A stretch of DNA of 64,000 bases. Origin: Nocardia exalbida NBRC 100660 (GTDB lineage Bacteria; Actinomycetota; Actinomycetes; Mycobacteriales; Mycobacteriaceae). Shown here piece by piece: positions 33,079 through 41,835 of the stretch. The stretch covers positions 119,932 through 183,931 of the forward strand of contig NZ_BAFZ01000165.1 of the NCBI RefSeq assembly GCF_000308575.1. The letters run 5' to 3'. The notes under the pieces are model-generated. The model was not told where the DNA came from, made no database searches, and saw only the letters and a program-made list of their open reading frames with translations. The stretch's first letter is position 1; every line of letters starts with the position of its first letter. A program made the position numbers and the translations under genes.

Positions 33079-35379
33079 GTGACCACGCATCTGACCCACT
33101 GGGGCGCGTTCGAGGCGGACAGCGATGGGGAACGGCTCACAGCGGTCCGGCCGTGGCATGGTGACCCGGAGCCGGTGCCGCTGATCGACAATGTCGCTTC
33201 GGCGCAGCATCATCCGACGCGTATCGATCGGCCGCATGTTCGTCGGGGCTGGCTGGAGAACGGGCCGGGCCCAGGTGCGCGGGGCTCGGAGTCTTTCGTC
33301 CCGGTGTCGTGGGAGCGCGCGTTGGACCTGCTGGCCGGCGAGCTCGGCCGGGTGTACCAGGAGCATGGAGCGCAGGCGGTGTACGGCGGCTCGTACGGCT
33401 GGGCCAGCGCCGGGCGTTTCCATCACGCGCAGAGTCAATTGCACCGCTTCTTGAACTGTCTCGGCGGCTACGTCCGGCACGTGAACAGCTACAGCCTGGG
33501 TACCTCGACGGTGTTCCTGCCGTATGTCATCGGTGATATCGGATGGGTGACGCAACAGGCGACGGCGAAGACGGTCTTGGCCGGACATTCCGAGCTCGTG
33601 GTGGCTTTCGGTGGTTTGTCGCCGAAGAACGCGGCCGTGTCGCCGGGCGGGGTCTCGCGCCACAACATGCGCGGCTGGATCGCGGCGGCGCGGGCGCGGG
33701 GTTGCCGTTTCGTGTCGATCAGTCCGCTGCGCGACGACACCCCGCGGGAGAGCGAAGCGGAGTGGATCGCGCCGCGGCCGGGTACCGACGTGGCGATGAT
33801 GCTGGCGCTCGCCCAAGTGCTGGACGCGGAGGGTTTGGCGGACGAACAGTTCCTGCGCGAGTACACGGTGGGCTTCGACCGCTTCGCGGAGTACCTGCGC
33901 GGTGCGGTGGACGGAGTGGTCAAGGATCCGGAGTGGGCCGCGGCCATCACCGGTGTGCCTGCCGGCCGTATCCGGACGCTGGCCCGCGCGATGGCTGCCG
34001 CGCGAACCCTGGTGACGGTGAGTTGGTCGCTGCAGCGGGCGCGCCATGGTGAGCAGCCGCTGTGGGCGGGTGTGGCGCTCGCGGCGATGCTGGGGCAGAT
34101 CGGGCTTCCCGGAGGCGGGTTCGGGCACGGGTACGGCTCGGCCGCCGGTGTCGGGGAGCCTGCGCGGGTGCCCGCGCCGCGACTTCCGCAGGGGCGCAAC
34201 GGTGTGGACGCCTTCATTCCGGTCGCTCGGATCGCGGACATGCTGCTCGAGCCGGGCGCACCCTTCCGCTACAACGGCCGGGAGCTGGTGTATCCGGAAG
34301 TGCGGTTGGTGTACTGGTGCGGCGGCAATCCGTTCCATCACCATCAGGACCTGGCTCGGCTGCGTACGGCGTTCGGTCGTCCGGACACGGTGGTTGTGCA
34401 CGATGCGTTCTGGACTGCCACCGCGCGGCACGCCGATATCGTGCTCCCGGCGACGATGTCGATCGAGCGTGACGACTACGGCGTGGGGGAAGGTGACCGT
34501 TCGTTCTTCCCGATGAAGGCGCTGACTCGCCCGTATGGGCAGGCGCGCGACGACTATTCGATCTTCGCCGAGACGGCCGATCGGCTCGGGGTCGGGAAGG
34601 AATTCACCGAGGGGCGTTCGGCGGTCGAGTGGCTGCGGCATCTGTATGAGCAATGGCGTGCCGAGCAGTCGCGCGTGGGGCACGGGCTGCCGGATTTCGA
34701 CGCGTTCTGGGCCGGTGAGGTTCTCGAGCTTCCGGTTCCGGACCCGAATCAGGTGTTGGCCGCTGACTTTCGCGCTGATCCGGATCGGCATCCGCTGAGC
34801 ACGCCCAGCGGGAAGATCGAGATCTTCTCCGCGACCATCGATCGCTTCGGGTACGCCGATTGCCCGGGGCATCCGGTGTGGTTGGAGCCGGAGGAGTGGC
34901 TCGGTGGTGCGGCGGCGGCGCGGTTTCCCTTGCAGTTGGTGGCGAATCAGCCGCGGACCAAGCTGCACAGCCAGCTCGACGTTGGTGCCTACAGCCGGTC
35001 GGTGAAGATCTCCGGGCGTGAACCGATCCGGATGCATCCTTCGGACGCCGAACCGCGTGGTCTGCGTGCCGGTGAGATCGTGCGGGTGTTCAACGAGCGG
35101 GGCAGTTGCCTGGCCGGTCTGGTGGTCGACGACGGGGTGCGGGCCGGTGTCGCGCAGTTGTCCACCGGAGCGTGGTACGACCCCGACCCGGCGGATCCGA
35201 CGTTCTGCCGGCACGGTAATCCGAACGTGCTCATCGCCGATCGTCCCTCTTCGACGCTCAGCCAGGGGTGCGCCGGGCAGCTCACGCTGGTGGAGGTGGA
35301 GCGTTATGCGGGCCCGATCACGGAGGTGGAGGTGATGCGGCCGCCGCACACGGATCGGATGAACATCGAATGGTTGTAG
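33079..35379 (+). CDS. BisC-type molybdopterin oxidoreductase
   Basis: 766 aa. It belongs to the DMSO/TMAO/biotin-sulfoxide reductase group of bis-MGD enzymes: GGSYGWASAGRFHHAQSQLHRFLNCLGG, the SYSLGTS segment with the Ser expected to bind Mo, WCGGNPFHHHQDLARL, and the C-terminal NQPRTKLHSQLD. There is no N-terminal Fe-S Cys motif and no Tat signal, which argues for a cytoplasmic biotin or methionine sulfoxide reductase rather than a respiratory enzyme. GTG 33079 fits the family N-terminus (THWGAFEA). A LysR gene follows 110 bp downstream. Confidence 0.92.
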   Translation: MTTHLTHWGAFEADSDGERLTAVRPWHGDPEPVPLIDNVASAQHHPTRIDRPHVRRGWLENGPGPGARGSESFVPVSWERALDLLAGELGRVYQEHGAQAVYGGSYGWASAGRFHHAQSQLHRFLNCLGGYVRHVNSYSLGTSTVFLPYVIGDIGWVTQQATAKTVLAGHSELVVAFGGLSPKNAAVSPGGVSRHNMRGWIAAARARGCRFVSISPLRDDTPRESEAEWIAPRPGTDVAMMLALAQVLDAEGLADEQFLREYTVGFDRFAEYLRGAVDGVVKDPEWAAAITGVPAGRIRTLARAMAAARTLVTVSWSLQRARHGEQPLWAGVALAAMLGQIGLPGGGFGHGYGSAAGVGEPARVPAPRLPQGRNGVDAFIPVARIADMLLEPGAPFRYNGRELVYPEVRLVYWCGGNPFHHHQDLARLRTAFGRPDTVVVHDAFWTATARHADIVLPATMSIERDDYGVGEGDRSFFPMKALTRPYGQARDDYSIFAETADRLGVGKEFTEGRSAVEWLRHLYEQWRAEQSRVGHGLPDFDAFWAGEVLELPVPDPNQVLAADFRADPDRHPLSTPSGKIEIFSATIDRFGYADCPGHPVWLEPEEWLGGAAAARFPLQLVANQPRTKLHSQLDVGAYSRSVKISGREPIRMHPSDAEPRGLRAGEIVRVFNERGSCLAGLVVDDGVRAGVAQLSTGAWYDPDPADPTFCRHGNPNVLIADRPSSTLSQGCAGQLTLVEVERYAGPITEVEVMRPPHTDRMNIEWL

Positions 35380-35489
35380 GCTCTGTCGGTCGATCGTGGT
35401 TGCGCGTCCATGTGAGCAGTGATGACGGTCGATGTCGGATTTGGGATTCGGCATGGGGGACAACGTAAGGTTGTCACTGGAGGTGTCGG

Positions 35490-36455
35490 GTGGAGCTGGA
35501 TCTCGTGGCGGTGCGCGCGTTCGTCGTGGTGGTGGAGGAGCAGCAGTTCGGTCACGCGGCCGCGGTGCTGGGGATCAGCCAGCAGGCGGTGTCCAAGCGC
35601 ATCGCGAAGCTCGAGTCGCAGCTGGGAACGGAGCTGTTCGACCGTGGGCGCGGCGGCAGTGTGCCGACGGCGGCCGGTACTCGGTTGCTGCCGTACGCGC
35701 GTTCCTTGCTCGCCGGCTCCGAGGCCGCGGTGCGGGCGGTGCGCGAGGTGGTGCGGCCGTTGCGGGTCGCGGTGCTGGGGAAACGGATGGCCGCGACCGA
35801 TTTGATGGAGTTCTATCTCGCGCGTCATCCGCACCGCGACACCGAGATCGTCATCTCGAATATGATCACGACCTCGCGGGAAGCGTTGCGCGGCGGCATC
35901 GTCGACGCGGCTCTCGCGCGCGCGTCCGGCGGCCCGGTGGCTCTGCCCGACTGTATCGTCGCCGCTCCCGCGTATTTGGAGCCGTTGTATCTGCTGGTGG
36001 GTAAGGATCATCCGTTCGCGGGCCGGTCGACGATCGCGTTACGGGAACTCGCCGGGCAGCCGGTGTGGGTGCCGGGTGCGGCCGTGCCGTCGGAGTGGGC
36101 CGACTTCTATCGAGATCTCAGCGCGTTCAGCGGGATTCCGGTCGACACCAGGGGTCCGCTGGTGGGTATGGCCGAGATCGTCGAACGTATCGCGGACTCG
36201 TCGTCGTTGACGACGTTCAGCGGCGACGGGGGCCAGACGCCGTGGCATCCGAACGTGCGGCGCCTGATGATCGTCGATCCGACCCCCGCCTATCCGCTGG
36301 CGTTGTTGTGGTCGGCGGGCAACCGGCATCCTGGACTGCGGCATTTGGCCGAGCACGTCGCGGACAACTACAACCGGGATACCGCCGCCGCGTGCTGGGT
36401 TCCCGATTCCGATCGGGTGCTGTTCGGCGTGCCCGGTGCGGTGGCCCGGCGGTAG
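35490..36455 (+). CDS. LysR family transcriptional regulator
   Basis: 321 aa. The N-terminal HTH is LDLVAVRAFVVVVEEQQFGHAAAVLGISQQAVSKRIAKLESQLGTELFDRGRGG, followed by a periplasmic-binding-like co-inducer domain. The start is a GTG with GGAGG 6 bp upstream. It follows the BisC-type gene in the same direction and likely regulates that gene or the sulfur-related genes further on. LysR regulators often sense pathway sulfur compounds such as O-acetylserine or sulfate, but that is only suggestive here. Confidence 0.9.
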   Translation: MELDLVAVRAFVVVVEEQQFGHAAAVLGISQQAVSKRIAKLESQLGTELFDRGRGGSVPTAAGTRLLPYARSLLAGSEAAVRAVREVVRPLRVAVLGKRMAATDLMEFYLARHPHRDTEIVISNMITTSREALRGGIVDAALARASGGPVALPDCIVAAPAYLEPLYLLVGKDHPFAGRSTIALRELAGQPVWVPGAAVPSEWADFYRDLSAFSGIPVDTRGPLVGMAEIVERIADSSSLTTFSGDGGQTPWHPNVRRLMIVDPTPAYPLALLWSAGNRHPGLRHLAEHVADNYNRDTAAACWVPDSDRVLFGVPGAVARR

Positions 36456-36484
36456 TGTCCGCTCGTGCCTCTACCATTCCCCGG

Positions 36485-37147
36485 GTGACCGGATACGACC
36501 CGCTCGACGCGTTCGAGCATCTCGACACCTCGACGTTACCGCCGCGGCAGCAGCGGATTCTCGCCACGATTCGGGACTGGGTTGTCCGGCACGGGTATCC
36601 GCCGAACACGCGTGAGATCGGTGACGCGGTGGGTCTGCGGTCGGCGTCGTCGGTGTCGAAGCATCTGAAGAGCCTGGAGGAGCGTGGTTTCCTGCGCCGC
36701 AGCCGGACGGTGTCGCGGCCGATCGACGTGCGGATGTTTCTGCACGCGCCCGCGCGGCGGGAGATCGCGGAGGATTCGGTGGCGGTACCGGTGGTCGGTG
36801 ACATCGCGGCGGGCGCTCCGATCCTGGCCGAGGAGCACGGCGAGGACATGATGACGTTGCCGCGTGAGCTGGTCGGGCGCGGCACGGTGTTCGGGCTGCG
36901 AGTGCGCGGCGATTCGATGATCGATGCGGCCATCTGCGATGGCGACCTGGTGGTGGTGCGCAAGCAGCACGAGGCGCATTCCGGCGAGATCGTGGCGGCG
37001 ATGATCGATGGGGAGGCGACGGTGAAGGTGTACCGGCGGCGCAACGGTCATGTGTACCTGGAGCCGCGCAATCCGGCCTACGAGGTGATCGATGGCGACG
37101 AAGCGGTCGTGCTCGGCAAGGTCGTGTCGGTGATGCGGCGCGTCTGA
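36485..37147 (+). CDS. LexA-family repressor/protease
   Basis: 220 aa with wHTH (PPRQQRILATIRDWVVRHGYPPNTREIGDAVGLRSASSVSKHLKSLEERGFLRR) and S24 protease domain. The self-cleavage Ala-Gly is in DIAAGAP, the catalytic Ser in RGDSMIDA and the Lys in ATVKVYRR. The DNA-reading region (SASSVSKHLKSLEERGFL) departs from the SSVAHQLRALERKGFLRRDP wording usual in Mycobacteriales LexA, so this may be a second LexA paralogue. The GTG at 36485 lacks a ribosome site, so the mRNA may be leaderless; GTG 36455 is an alternative. No SOS box is evident upstream. Confidence 0.88.
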   Translation: MTGYDPLDAFEHLDTSTLPPRQQRILATIRDWVVRHGYPPNTREIGDAVGLRSASSVSKHLKSLEERGFLRRSRTVSRPIDVRMFLHAPARREIAEDSVAVPVVGDIAAGAPILAEEHGEDMMTLPRELVGRGTVFGLRVRGDSMIDAAICDGDLVVVRKQHEAHSGEIVAAMIDGEATVKVYRRRNGHVYLEPRNPAYEVIDGDEAVVLGKVVSVMRRV

Positions 37148-37219
37148 CCTCGGCCGACTCTTCCCCGCGCGGGGCGGCCGTTCGGCCGTTGCCGTGGCGG
37201 TCGCCGTACCCTGAACGGC

Positions 37220-38128
37220 ATGTCGGAGTTTGCGCGGACGCCTCTGGGCGCCGGGTTCGAGCAGCTGGTGCGGTTGCTCGATGGGCGCCGGGTCGTCGCG
37301 TTGACCGGCGCCGGGATCTCGACCGACAGCGGGATCCCGGACTATCGTGGTCCGTCCTCGCCGCCGCGCAACCCGATGACCTACCAGCAGTTCGTCGGTG
37401 ATCCGGTGTTCCGGCAGCGGTACTGGGCGCGCAACCACGTCGGCTGGCGGCGCATGGACGGGTCGCGCCCCAATCCCGGGCATCGCGCGCTGGCACGGCT
37501 GGAGCGCATGGGCGTGGTCACCGGGCTGATCACCCAGAATGTGGATCTGCTGCACACGAAGGCGGGGCATCGGCGGGTGATCGATCTGCACGGCACCTAC
37601 GCGCGGGTGCGTTGCCTGAGCTGCGCGTCGCTGGTCTCGCGGATGTCGCTGGCCGACCGGTTGGAGGCGGCCAATCCGGGCTTCGCGGAGGCCGCGACGA
37701 CCGATGGGCTCGAGGTCGCGCCCGACGCGGACGCGGTGGTCGGCGACACCGGGAGCTTCCGGATGGTGGATTGCGCGCGCTGTGGCGGCATGCTGAAGCC
37801 CGATATCGTCTATTTCGGGGAGAACGTGCCGAAGGAGCGGGTCGCCGCGGCGTATGAGCTGGTCGAGGCCGCGGACGCGGTGCTGGTGGCCGGGTCGTCG
37901 TTGACGGTGATGTCCGGGCTGCGTTTCGTGCGCTACGCCGCGAGGCGGGGTTGTCCCGTCGTCATCGTGAATCGGGGCCGCACGCGCGGTGACGAACTGG
38001 CTGCGCTCCGGCTGGACGCCGGGTGCTCCACGGTTCTGCCTGTCCTGGCCGAGCGCCTGAGCGAAACGGGTGTTCGGGTGACGGCTGCGCACCACTCGGC
38101 CGGGCTGGACGAATCCGTCCAGCGATGA
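37220..38128 (+). CDS. Sir2-type NAD-dependent protein deacylase
   Basis: 302 aa sirtuin. GAGISTDSGIPDYRG, TQNVDLLH, the catalytic His in DLHGTY and GSSLTVMSG are the NAD/acyl-peptide motifs. The zinc ligands are CLSC and CARC, separated by a longer-than-usual insert (about 50 residues). The GAGIS-IPDYRGP form and 300-aa length match the SIRT4-like (class II) bacterial group, which includes lipoamidase and deacylase activities. It follows the LexA-like gene by 72 bp on the same strand. Confidence 0.93.
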   Translation: MSEFARTPLGAGFEQLVRLLDGRRVVALTGAGISTDSGIPDYRGPSSPPRNPMTYQQFVGDPVFRQRYWARNHVGWRRMDGSRPNPGHRALARLERMGVVTGLITQNVDLLHTKAGHRRVIDLHGTYARVRCLSCASLVSRMSLADRLEAANPGFAEAATTDGLEVAPDADAVVGDTGSFRMVDCARCGGMLKPDIVYFGENVPKERVAAAYELVEAADAVLVAGSSLTVMSGLRFVRYAARRGCPVVIVNRGRTRGDELAALRLDAGCSTVLPVLAERLSETGVRVTAAHHSAGLDESVQR

Positions 38129-38279
38129 CTCGACGGTCTGTTCGTCCCGGGCAAATCCGGGTCCGAGCATCCAGCCGCCGAGGCGGATACGTGTCTTTCC
38201 TGCTGAGGGCGGTGGCCGCGCCGGGCGCGTGTTCAGGATCGCGCTGATCGCAACCATTCTGTGAACCGTCGGCGGCCCT

Positions 38280-38296
38280 TACTGTTCCGGACAGTA
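38280..38296. promoter_or_regulatory. Palindrome TACTGT-N5-ACAGTA before the sulfonate operon
   Basis: Perfect 6-bp arms around TCCGG, ending 24 bp before the permease start. The position overlaps the expected promoter or 5' leader of the transporter operon, so it is a good candidate operator. I cannot name the cognate regulator. Confidence 0.5.
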
Positions 38297-38320
38297 CTTC
38301 TCGTGTGAGGACCGTGTCCG

Positions 38321-39163
38321 ATGACATTGCAGTTGGATCCGACCACATCGGCGCCACCTTCTTCCCCTGCCGAGGCGACCGGCGACAGCCCGGCTCCGTT
38401 CACCCGCAGGCTGCTCGGCCTGGTCCGGGTGTCCTCCGGATTGATTCTGGCGGGGGTCATCTGGCAGTTGGGCGCCCGATCGTGGCTCGGCGCGACGACT
38501 CCGGCGCCGACCGAGGTGCTCGAGGCGGGGTGGGAGCTGATCCGGTCGGGTGAGTTGTGGCAGCATCTGGCCGCTTCCGGTCGCCGGGTGGCGGTGGGGC
38601 TGGCGATCGGCATCGGCATCGGCCTGGTGTGCGGTGTGGCGGCCGGACTGTTCCGGATCGCCGAGGATCTGGTCAACGGCCCGTTGCAGGCATTGCGGAT
38701 GCTGCCGACGTTGGCGCTGGTGCCGGTGTTCATCATCTGGTTCGGCATCGGGGATTCGTTCAAGATCGCGTTGATCATCGTCGCGCCCATCTTCCCGATC
38801 TACTTGAACGTGCTGGCCGGGATCCGCGGCGTGGACCGGCGGCTGGTGGAAGCGGCGGAATCGCTTGGCCTCAATCGGTTCGAGCTGACCACGAAGATCA
38901 TCCTGCCCGGCGCGTTGCCGCAGATCTTCGTCGGACTGCGGCAGGCGCTGGGCGTCGGCTGGCTCACCCTGGTGGTCGCGGAGATGCAGACCACGCCGGT
39001 GGGGCTTGGCTTCCTGATGAACGATGCCAAGGAGTTCTTGCGGACCGACCAGATCTTTCTGGTCCTGGTGATCTACGCGGTCCTCGGGTTGCTCACCGAT
39101 CTGTTCGTGCGCGTGCTGGAACACCGGTTCCTGTCCTGGCGTACCGGCTATGAGGGGAAATAG
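38321..39163 (+). CDS. ABC transporter permease, SsuC/TauC-like
   Basis: 280 aa with six membrane helices. The EAA loop that docks the ATPase is LVEAAESLGLNRFELTTKIILPGALPQIFVGLRQALG, typical of nitrate/sulfonate/taurine permeases. GAGG lies upstream of the ATG. It is the first gene of a six-gene run (permease, ATPase, flavoprotein, ferredoxin, binding protein, ComB-like), where each of the first four junctions is zero-gap or overlapping. Confidence 0.92.
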   Translation: MTLQLDPTTSAPPSSPAEATGDSPAPFTRRLLGLVRVSSGLILAGVIWQLGARSWLGATTPAPTEVLEAGWELIRSGELWQHLAASGRRVAVGLAIGIGIGLVCGVAAGLFRIAEDLVNGPLQALRMLPTLALVPVFIIWFGIGDSFKIALIIVAPIFPIYLNVLAGIRGVDRRLVEAAESLGLNRFELTTKIILPGALPQIFVGLRQALGVGWLTLVVAEMQTTPVGLGFLMNDAKEFLRTDQIFLVLVIYAVLGLLTDLFVRVLEHRFLSWRTGYEGK

Positions 39164-39892
39164 ATGACCGCCACGATCGGGGCCGGTGTGCGCATTCGCG
39201 GGGCGGCGCGCGCGTTCGCCGGACGCACGGTGCTGCGCGAGGTCGACTTGGATATCGCGCCGGGGGAATTCGTCGCGCTGCTCGGCGCCAGCGGCTCGGG
39301 CAAGAGCACGCTGCTGCGCGGGATCGGCGGGCTGGATCGCGGGTTCGGCGGGTCGTTCGAGGTGCCCGGGTCGAAGGCGATCGTGTTCCAGGAGCATCGG
39401 TTGATTCCCTGGATCAGCGTGTGGCGCAACGTCGTTCTCGGCGTCGAGGGAGCTTCCAAGGCGCGGGCGCTGACGGCGCTGGAGGAAGTGGGGCTCACCG
39501 CGAAGGCCGATGTGTGGCCCGCAACGCTGTCCGGCGGTGAAGCCCAACGTGTGGCGCTGGCCAGGGCGCTGGTCCGCAATCCGGAACTGTTGCTGCTCGA
39601 CGAGCCGTTCGGCGCCCTGGACGCGCTGACCCGGTTGAAAGTACAAGCCCTCGTGGCTCGCCTGTGGACGCTGCACCGTCAGTCGGTGCTGCTGGTGACC
39701 CACGATGTGGAAGAGGCGCTGCTACTGGCCGATCGCGCGCTTGTTTTGCGCGACGGCCGCATCGCCGAATCCTTCGACATCACCGTCGCCCGCCCGCGTT
39801 CGGTGGTCGACCCAGATTTCTCCGCACTCCGGCGCCGGTTGCTGCTCGCACTCGGCGTGAATCCCGACGCACCGACAGGAGCAGACGCATGA
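39164..39892 (+). CDS. ABC transporter ATPase, SsuB/TauB-like
   Basis: 242 aa. Walker A ASGSGKST, signature LSGGEAQRVALARAL, Walker B LLLLDEPFGALD and H-loop VTHDVEEAL are all intact. The overall wording fits the nitrate/sulfonate/taurine group. Its ATG directly follows the permease stop (TAGATG), and its stop overlaps the flavoprotein start (ATGA). Confidence 0.94.
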   Translation: MTATIGAGVRIRGAARAFAGRTVLREVDLDIAPGEFVALLGASGSGKSTLLRGIGGLDRGFGGSFEVPGSKAIVFQEHRLIPWISVWRNVVLGVEGASKARALTALEEVGLTAKADVWPATLSGGEAQRVALARALVRNPELLLLDEPFGALDALTRLKVQALVARLWTLHRQSVLLVTHDVEEALLLADRALVLRDGRIAESFDITVARPRSVVDPDFSALRRRLLLALGVNPDAPTGADA

Positions 39893-41481
39893 GTGAACCG
39901 TTGCAGATCAGCACGGACGTCTTGGTGATCGGCGGCGGGCCCGCGGCCTGCTGGGCCGCGATCCACGCCAGGGAAGCGGGCGCGGAGGTGACGTTGGTGG
40001 ACAAGGGCTACTGCGGGGCCAGCGGCGCTACCGCCCCCGCCGGGACCGGCGTGTGGTACGTGGCGCCGGAGGCGACCGCGCGGGCGAACGCGAAAGCCAG
40101 CCGGGAGGCGCTGGGCGGGCATCTGGCCGATCACTACTGGATGGACCGGGTGCTCGATCAGACCTACGCGAACATGGATCGGCTCGCGGTGGAGGGTCGG
40201 TACCCGTTCCCCGTGGACCCCGGTACCGGGGCGCAAATCCGTACCGGCGTGCAGGGCCCGGAGTACATGCGCCGGATGCGGGCGTGGGTGAAACGGATCG
40301 GGGTGCGCATCCTCGACCACTCGCCGGCGCTGGAATTGCTGGTCGACGCCGACGGAGTGGTGCGCGGCGCGGCGGGCTACCAGCGCCAGGCCGATCGGGA
40401 CTATCGCGTGGTCGCCGGTGCGGTGGTGCTCGCGAGCGGGGGCTGCGCGTTCCTGTCCCGGGCGCTGGGCACCAACGTCGACACCGGTGACGGCGCGCTG
40501 ATGGCGGCCGAGGTGGGCGCCCGATTCTCGGGCATGGAATTCTCCAACGCGTACGCGATCGTGCCGAAGGGTTCGACGATCACCAAGACCGCCTACTACG
40601 GGTATGCGACCTTCTTCCACGAGGACGGGCGGGTACTCGAGGGCGCGGGCTCGACCAAGGGCCGTTCGGTGATCGCGCGGACCCTGCTGCGGGAGAAGGT
40701 GTTCGCCCAGCTCGATCGTGCCGATGCGACGGTTCAGGCGCAAATGCGGCTGGGGCAGCCGAATTTCTTCCTGCAGTTCGATCGGCGCGGCATCGACCCG
40801 TTCACCGACCGGTTCGAGGTGGACCTGCTCGCCGAGGGCACCGTCCGCGGCACCGGCGGCATCGATGTCGTCGACGACGACTGCGCCACCACGGTGCCGG
40901 GCCTGTACGCCGCGGGTGACGCGGCGACCAGGGAACGGATCTGCGGCGGATTCACCGGTGGCGGCAGCCACAACTCGGCGTGGGCGATGTCGTCGGGCAG
41001 TTGGGCAGGGCGCGGAGCGGCGACGTTCGCGTTGCGATCGGGCGGTCCTCGGAGTGCCGATCTGCGTGGCGCCGGGCGCACCGGGTTGCGGCCGGAGCAC
41101 GGTGGGTCGGTACGGGCCGCGGACGTGGTCGAGGCCGCGCAGCGGGAGCTGATCCCGTTCGAGAAGAATTACCTGCGCCATGGTGACCGGATCCGGCCCG
41201 CGCTCGCGAACCTGGACGGTGTGTGGGAGCACGCCGCGCGCGGTCTGGGCGGCGAGACCGGAGACGAGCGAGTGCGGGCGCGGCAGGCCGCCGCCATCAC
41301 CGCTGTGGGACGGTTGATGTATCGGTCGACGCTGGCGCGCACGGAGACGCGCGGGATGAGCAAACGCGCCGATCACCCGGATCTGGATCCGCGGCAGCAC
41401 CACCACATCCTGTCCGGCGGTTTGGACGAGGTGTGGACGGCGACGGCCGCGGCGAGCGGCGCCTCGGCGGTGGCGGCATGA
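39889..41481 (+). CDS. AprA-like FAD flavoprotein (fumarate reductase/APS reductase family)
   Basis: 530 aa. FAD-binding VIGGGPAACWAAIHAREAGAEVTLVDKG at the N-terminus, SGATAPAGTG, a capping domain, then TVPGLYAAGDAATRERICGGFTGGGSHNSAWAMSSG (FAD C-terminal segment). The C-terminal helical arm (AVGRLMYRSTLARTETRGMSKRADHPDLD) contains the TETRGM signature of SdhA/FrdA/AprA proteins. The next gene encodes a two-cluster ferredoxin, an arrangement like AprAB of adenylylsulfate reductase. Linked to a sulfonate-type transporter, it may oxidise or reduce an organosulfur compound. The substrate is not known. Confidence 0.88.
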   Translation: MSEPLQISTDVLVIGGGPAACWAAIHAREAGAEVTLVDKGYCGASGATAPAGTGVWYVAPEATARANAKASREALGGHLADHYWMDRVLDQTYANMDRLAVEGRYPFPVDPGTGAQIRTGVQGPEYMRRMRAWVKRIGVRILDHSPALELLVDADGVVRGAAGYQRQADRDYRVVAGAVVLASGGCAFLSRALGTNVDTGDGALMAAEVGARFSGMEFSNAYAIVPKGSTITKTAYYGYATFFHEDGRVLEGAGSTKGRSVIARTLLREKVFAQLDRADATVQAQMRLGQPNFFLQFDRRGIDPFTDRFEVDLLAEGTVRGTGGIDVVDDDCATTVPGLYAAGDAATRERICGGFTGGGSHNSAWAMSSGSWAGRGAATFALRSGGPRSADLRGAGRTGLRPEHGGSVRAADVVEAAQRELIPFEKNYLRHGDRIRPALANLDGVWEHAARGLGGETGDERVRARQAAAITAVGRLMYRSTLARTETRGMSKRADHPDLDPRQHHHILSGGLDEVWTATAAASGASAVAA

Positions 41482-41819
41482 TCGAGATCCTGCGCGCGGG
41501 TGACTGCATCGCCTGTGACAAATGCGTGGACGTGTGCCCCACGAATGTCTTCGATCGCACCGACGGCGGAATCCCCGTCATCGCGCGGCAATCCGATTGC
41601 CAGACCTGCTTCATGTGCGAGGCGTACTGCCCCACGGACGCGCTGTATGTCGACCCGGAGGCGACTCCGCTGGCCGATCCCGGCGCGGTCGGCGAGGACC
41701 ACATCGGCCGCTACCGCAAGGAGCTGGGGTGGGGTCGCGGCCGCACACCCGGCAGTCTCGTCGCGGTGGGGCCGCGTCTGCCGCACGGCGCTCCGCCGCC
41801 GCGGCTGTCCGAACTCTGA
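41478..41819 (+). CDS. AprB-like 2x[4Fe-4S] ferredoxin subunit
   Basis: 113 aa. Two complete cluster motifs: C10xxC13xxC16xxxC20P and C41xxC44xxC47xxxC51P. The second half has a C-terminal tail of about 60 residues that may wrap the flavoprotein, as in AprB. Its ATG overlaps the flavoprotein stop (ATGA), so subunits are made in step. It should carry electrons between the FAD partner and an unknown donor or acceptor. Confidence 0.9.
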   Translation: MIEILRAGDCIACDKCVDVCPTNVFDRTDGGIPVIARQSDCQTCFMCEAYCPTDALYVDPEATPLADPGAVGEDHIGRYRKELGWGRGRTPGSLVAVGPRLPHGAPPPRLSEL

Positions 41820-41835
41820 ACGACGAAAGCGAATC

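Noticed and set aside
33046..35463. 805-codon open frame on the minus strand opposite the BisC-type gene
   Set aside because: It is the antisense shadow of a clearly conserved molybdoenzyme; its composition is Arg/His/Pro-rich with no domain. The same holds for long frames at 22561-24639, 24965-26467, 36536-38257, 39679-41406 and 158-1435.
36455..36490. SOS box at the lexA-like gene
   Set aside because: No CGAAC-N4-GTTCG-like sequence is present upstream; GAACGTTC near 49685 is inside the ThrRS gene.
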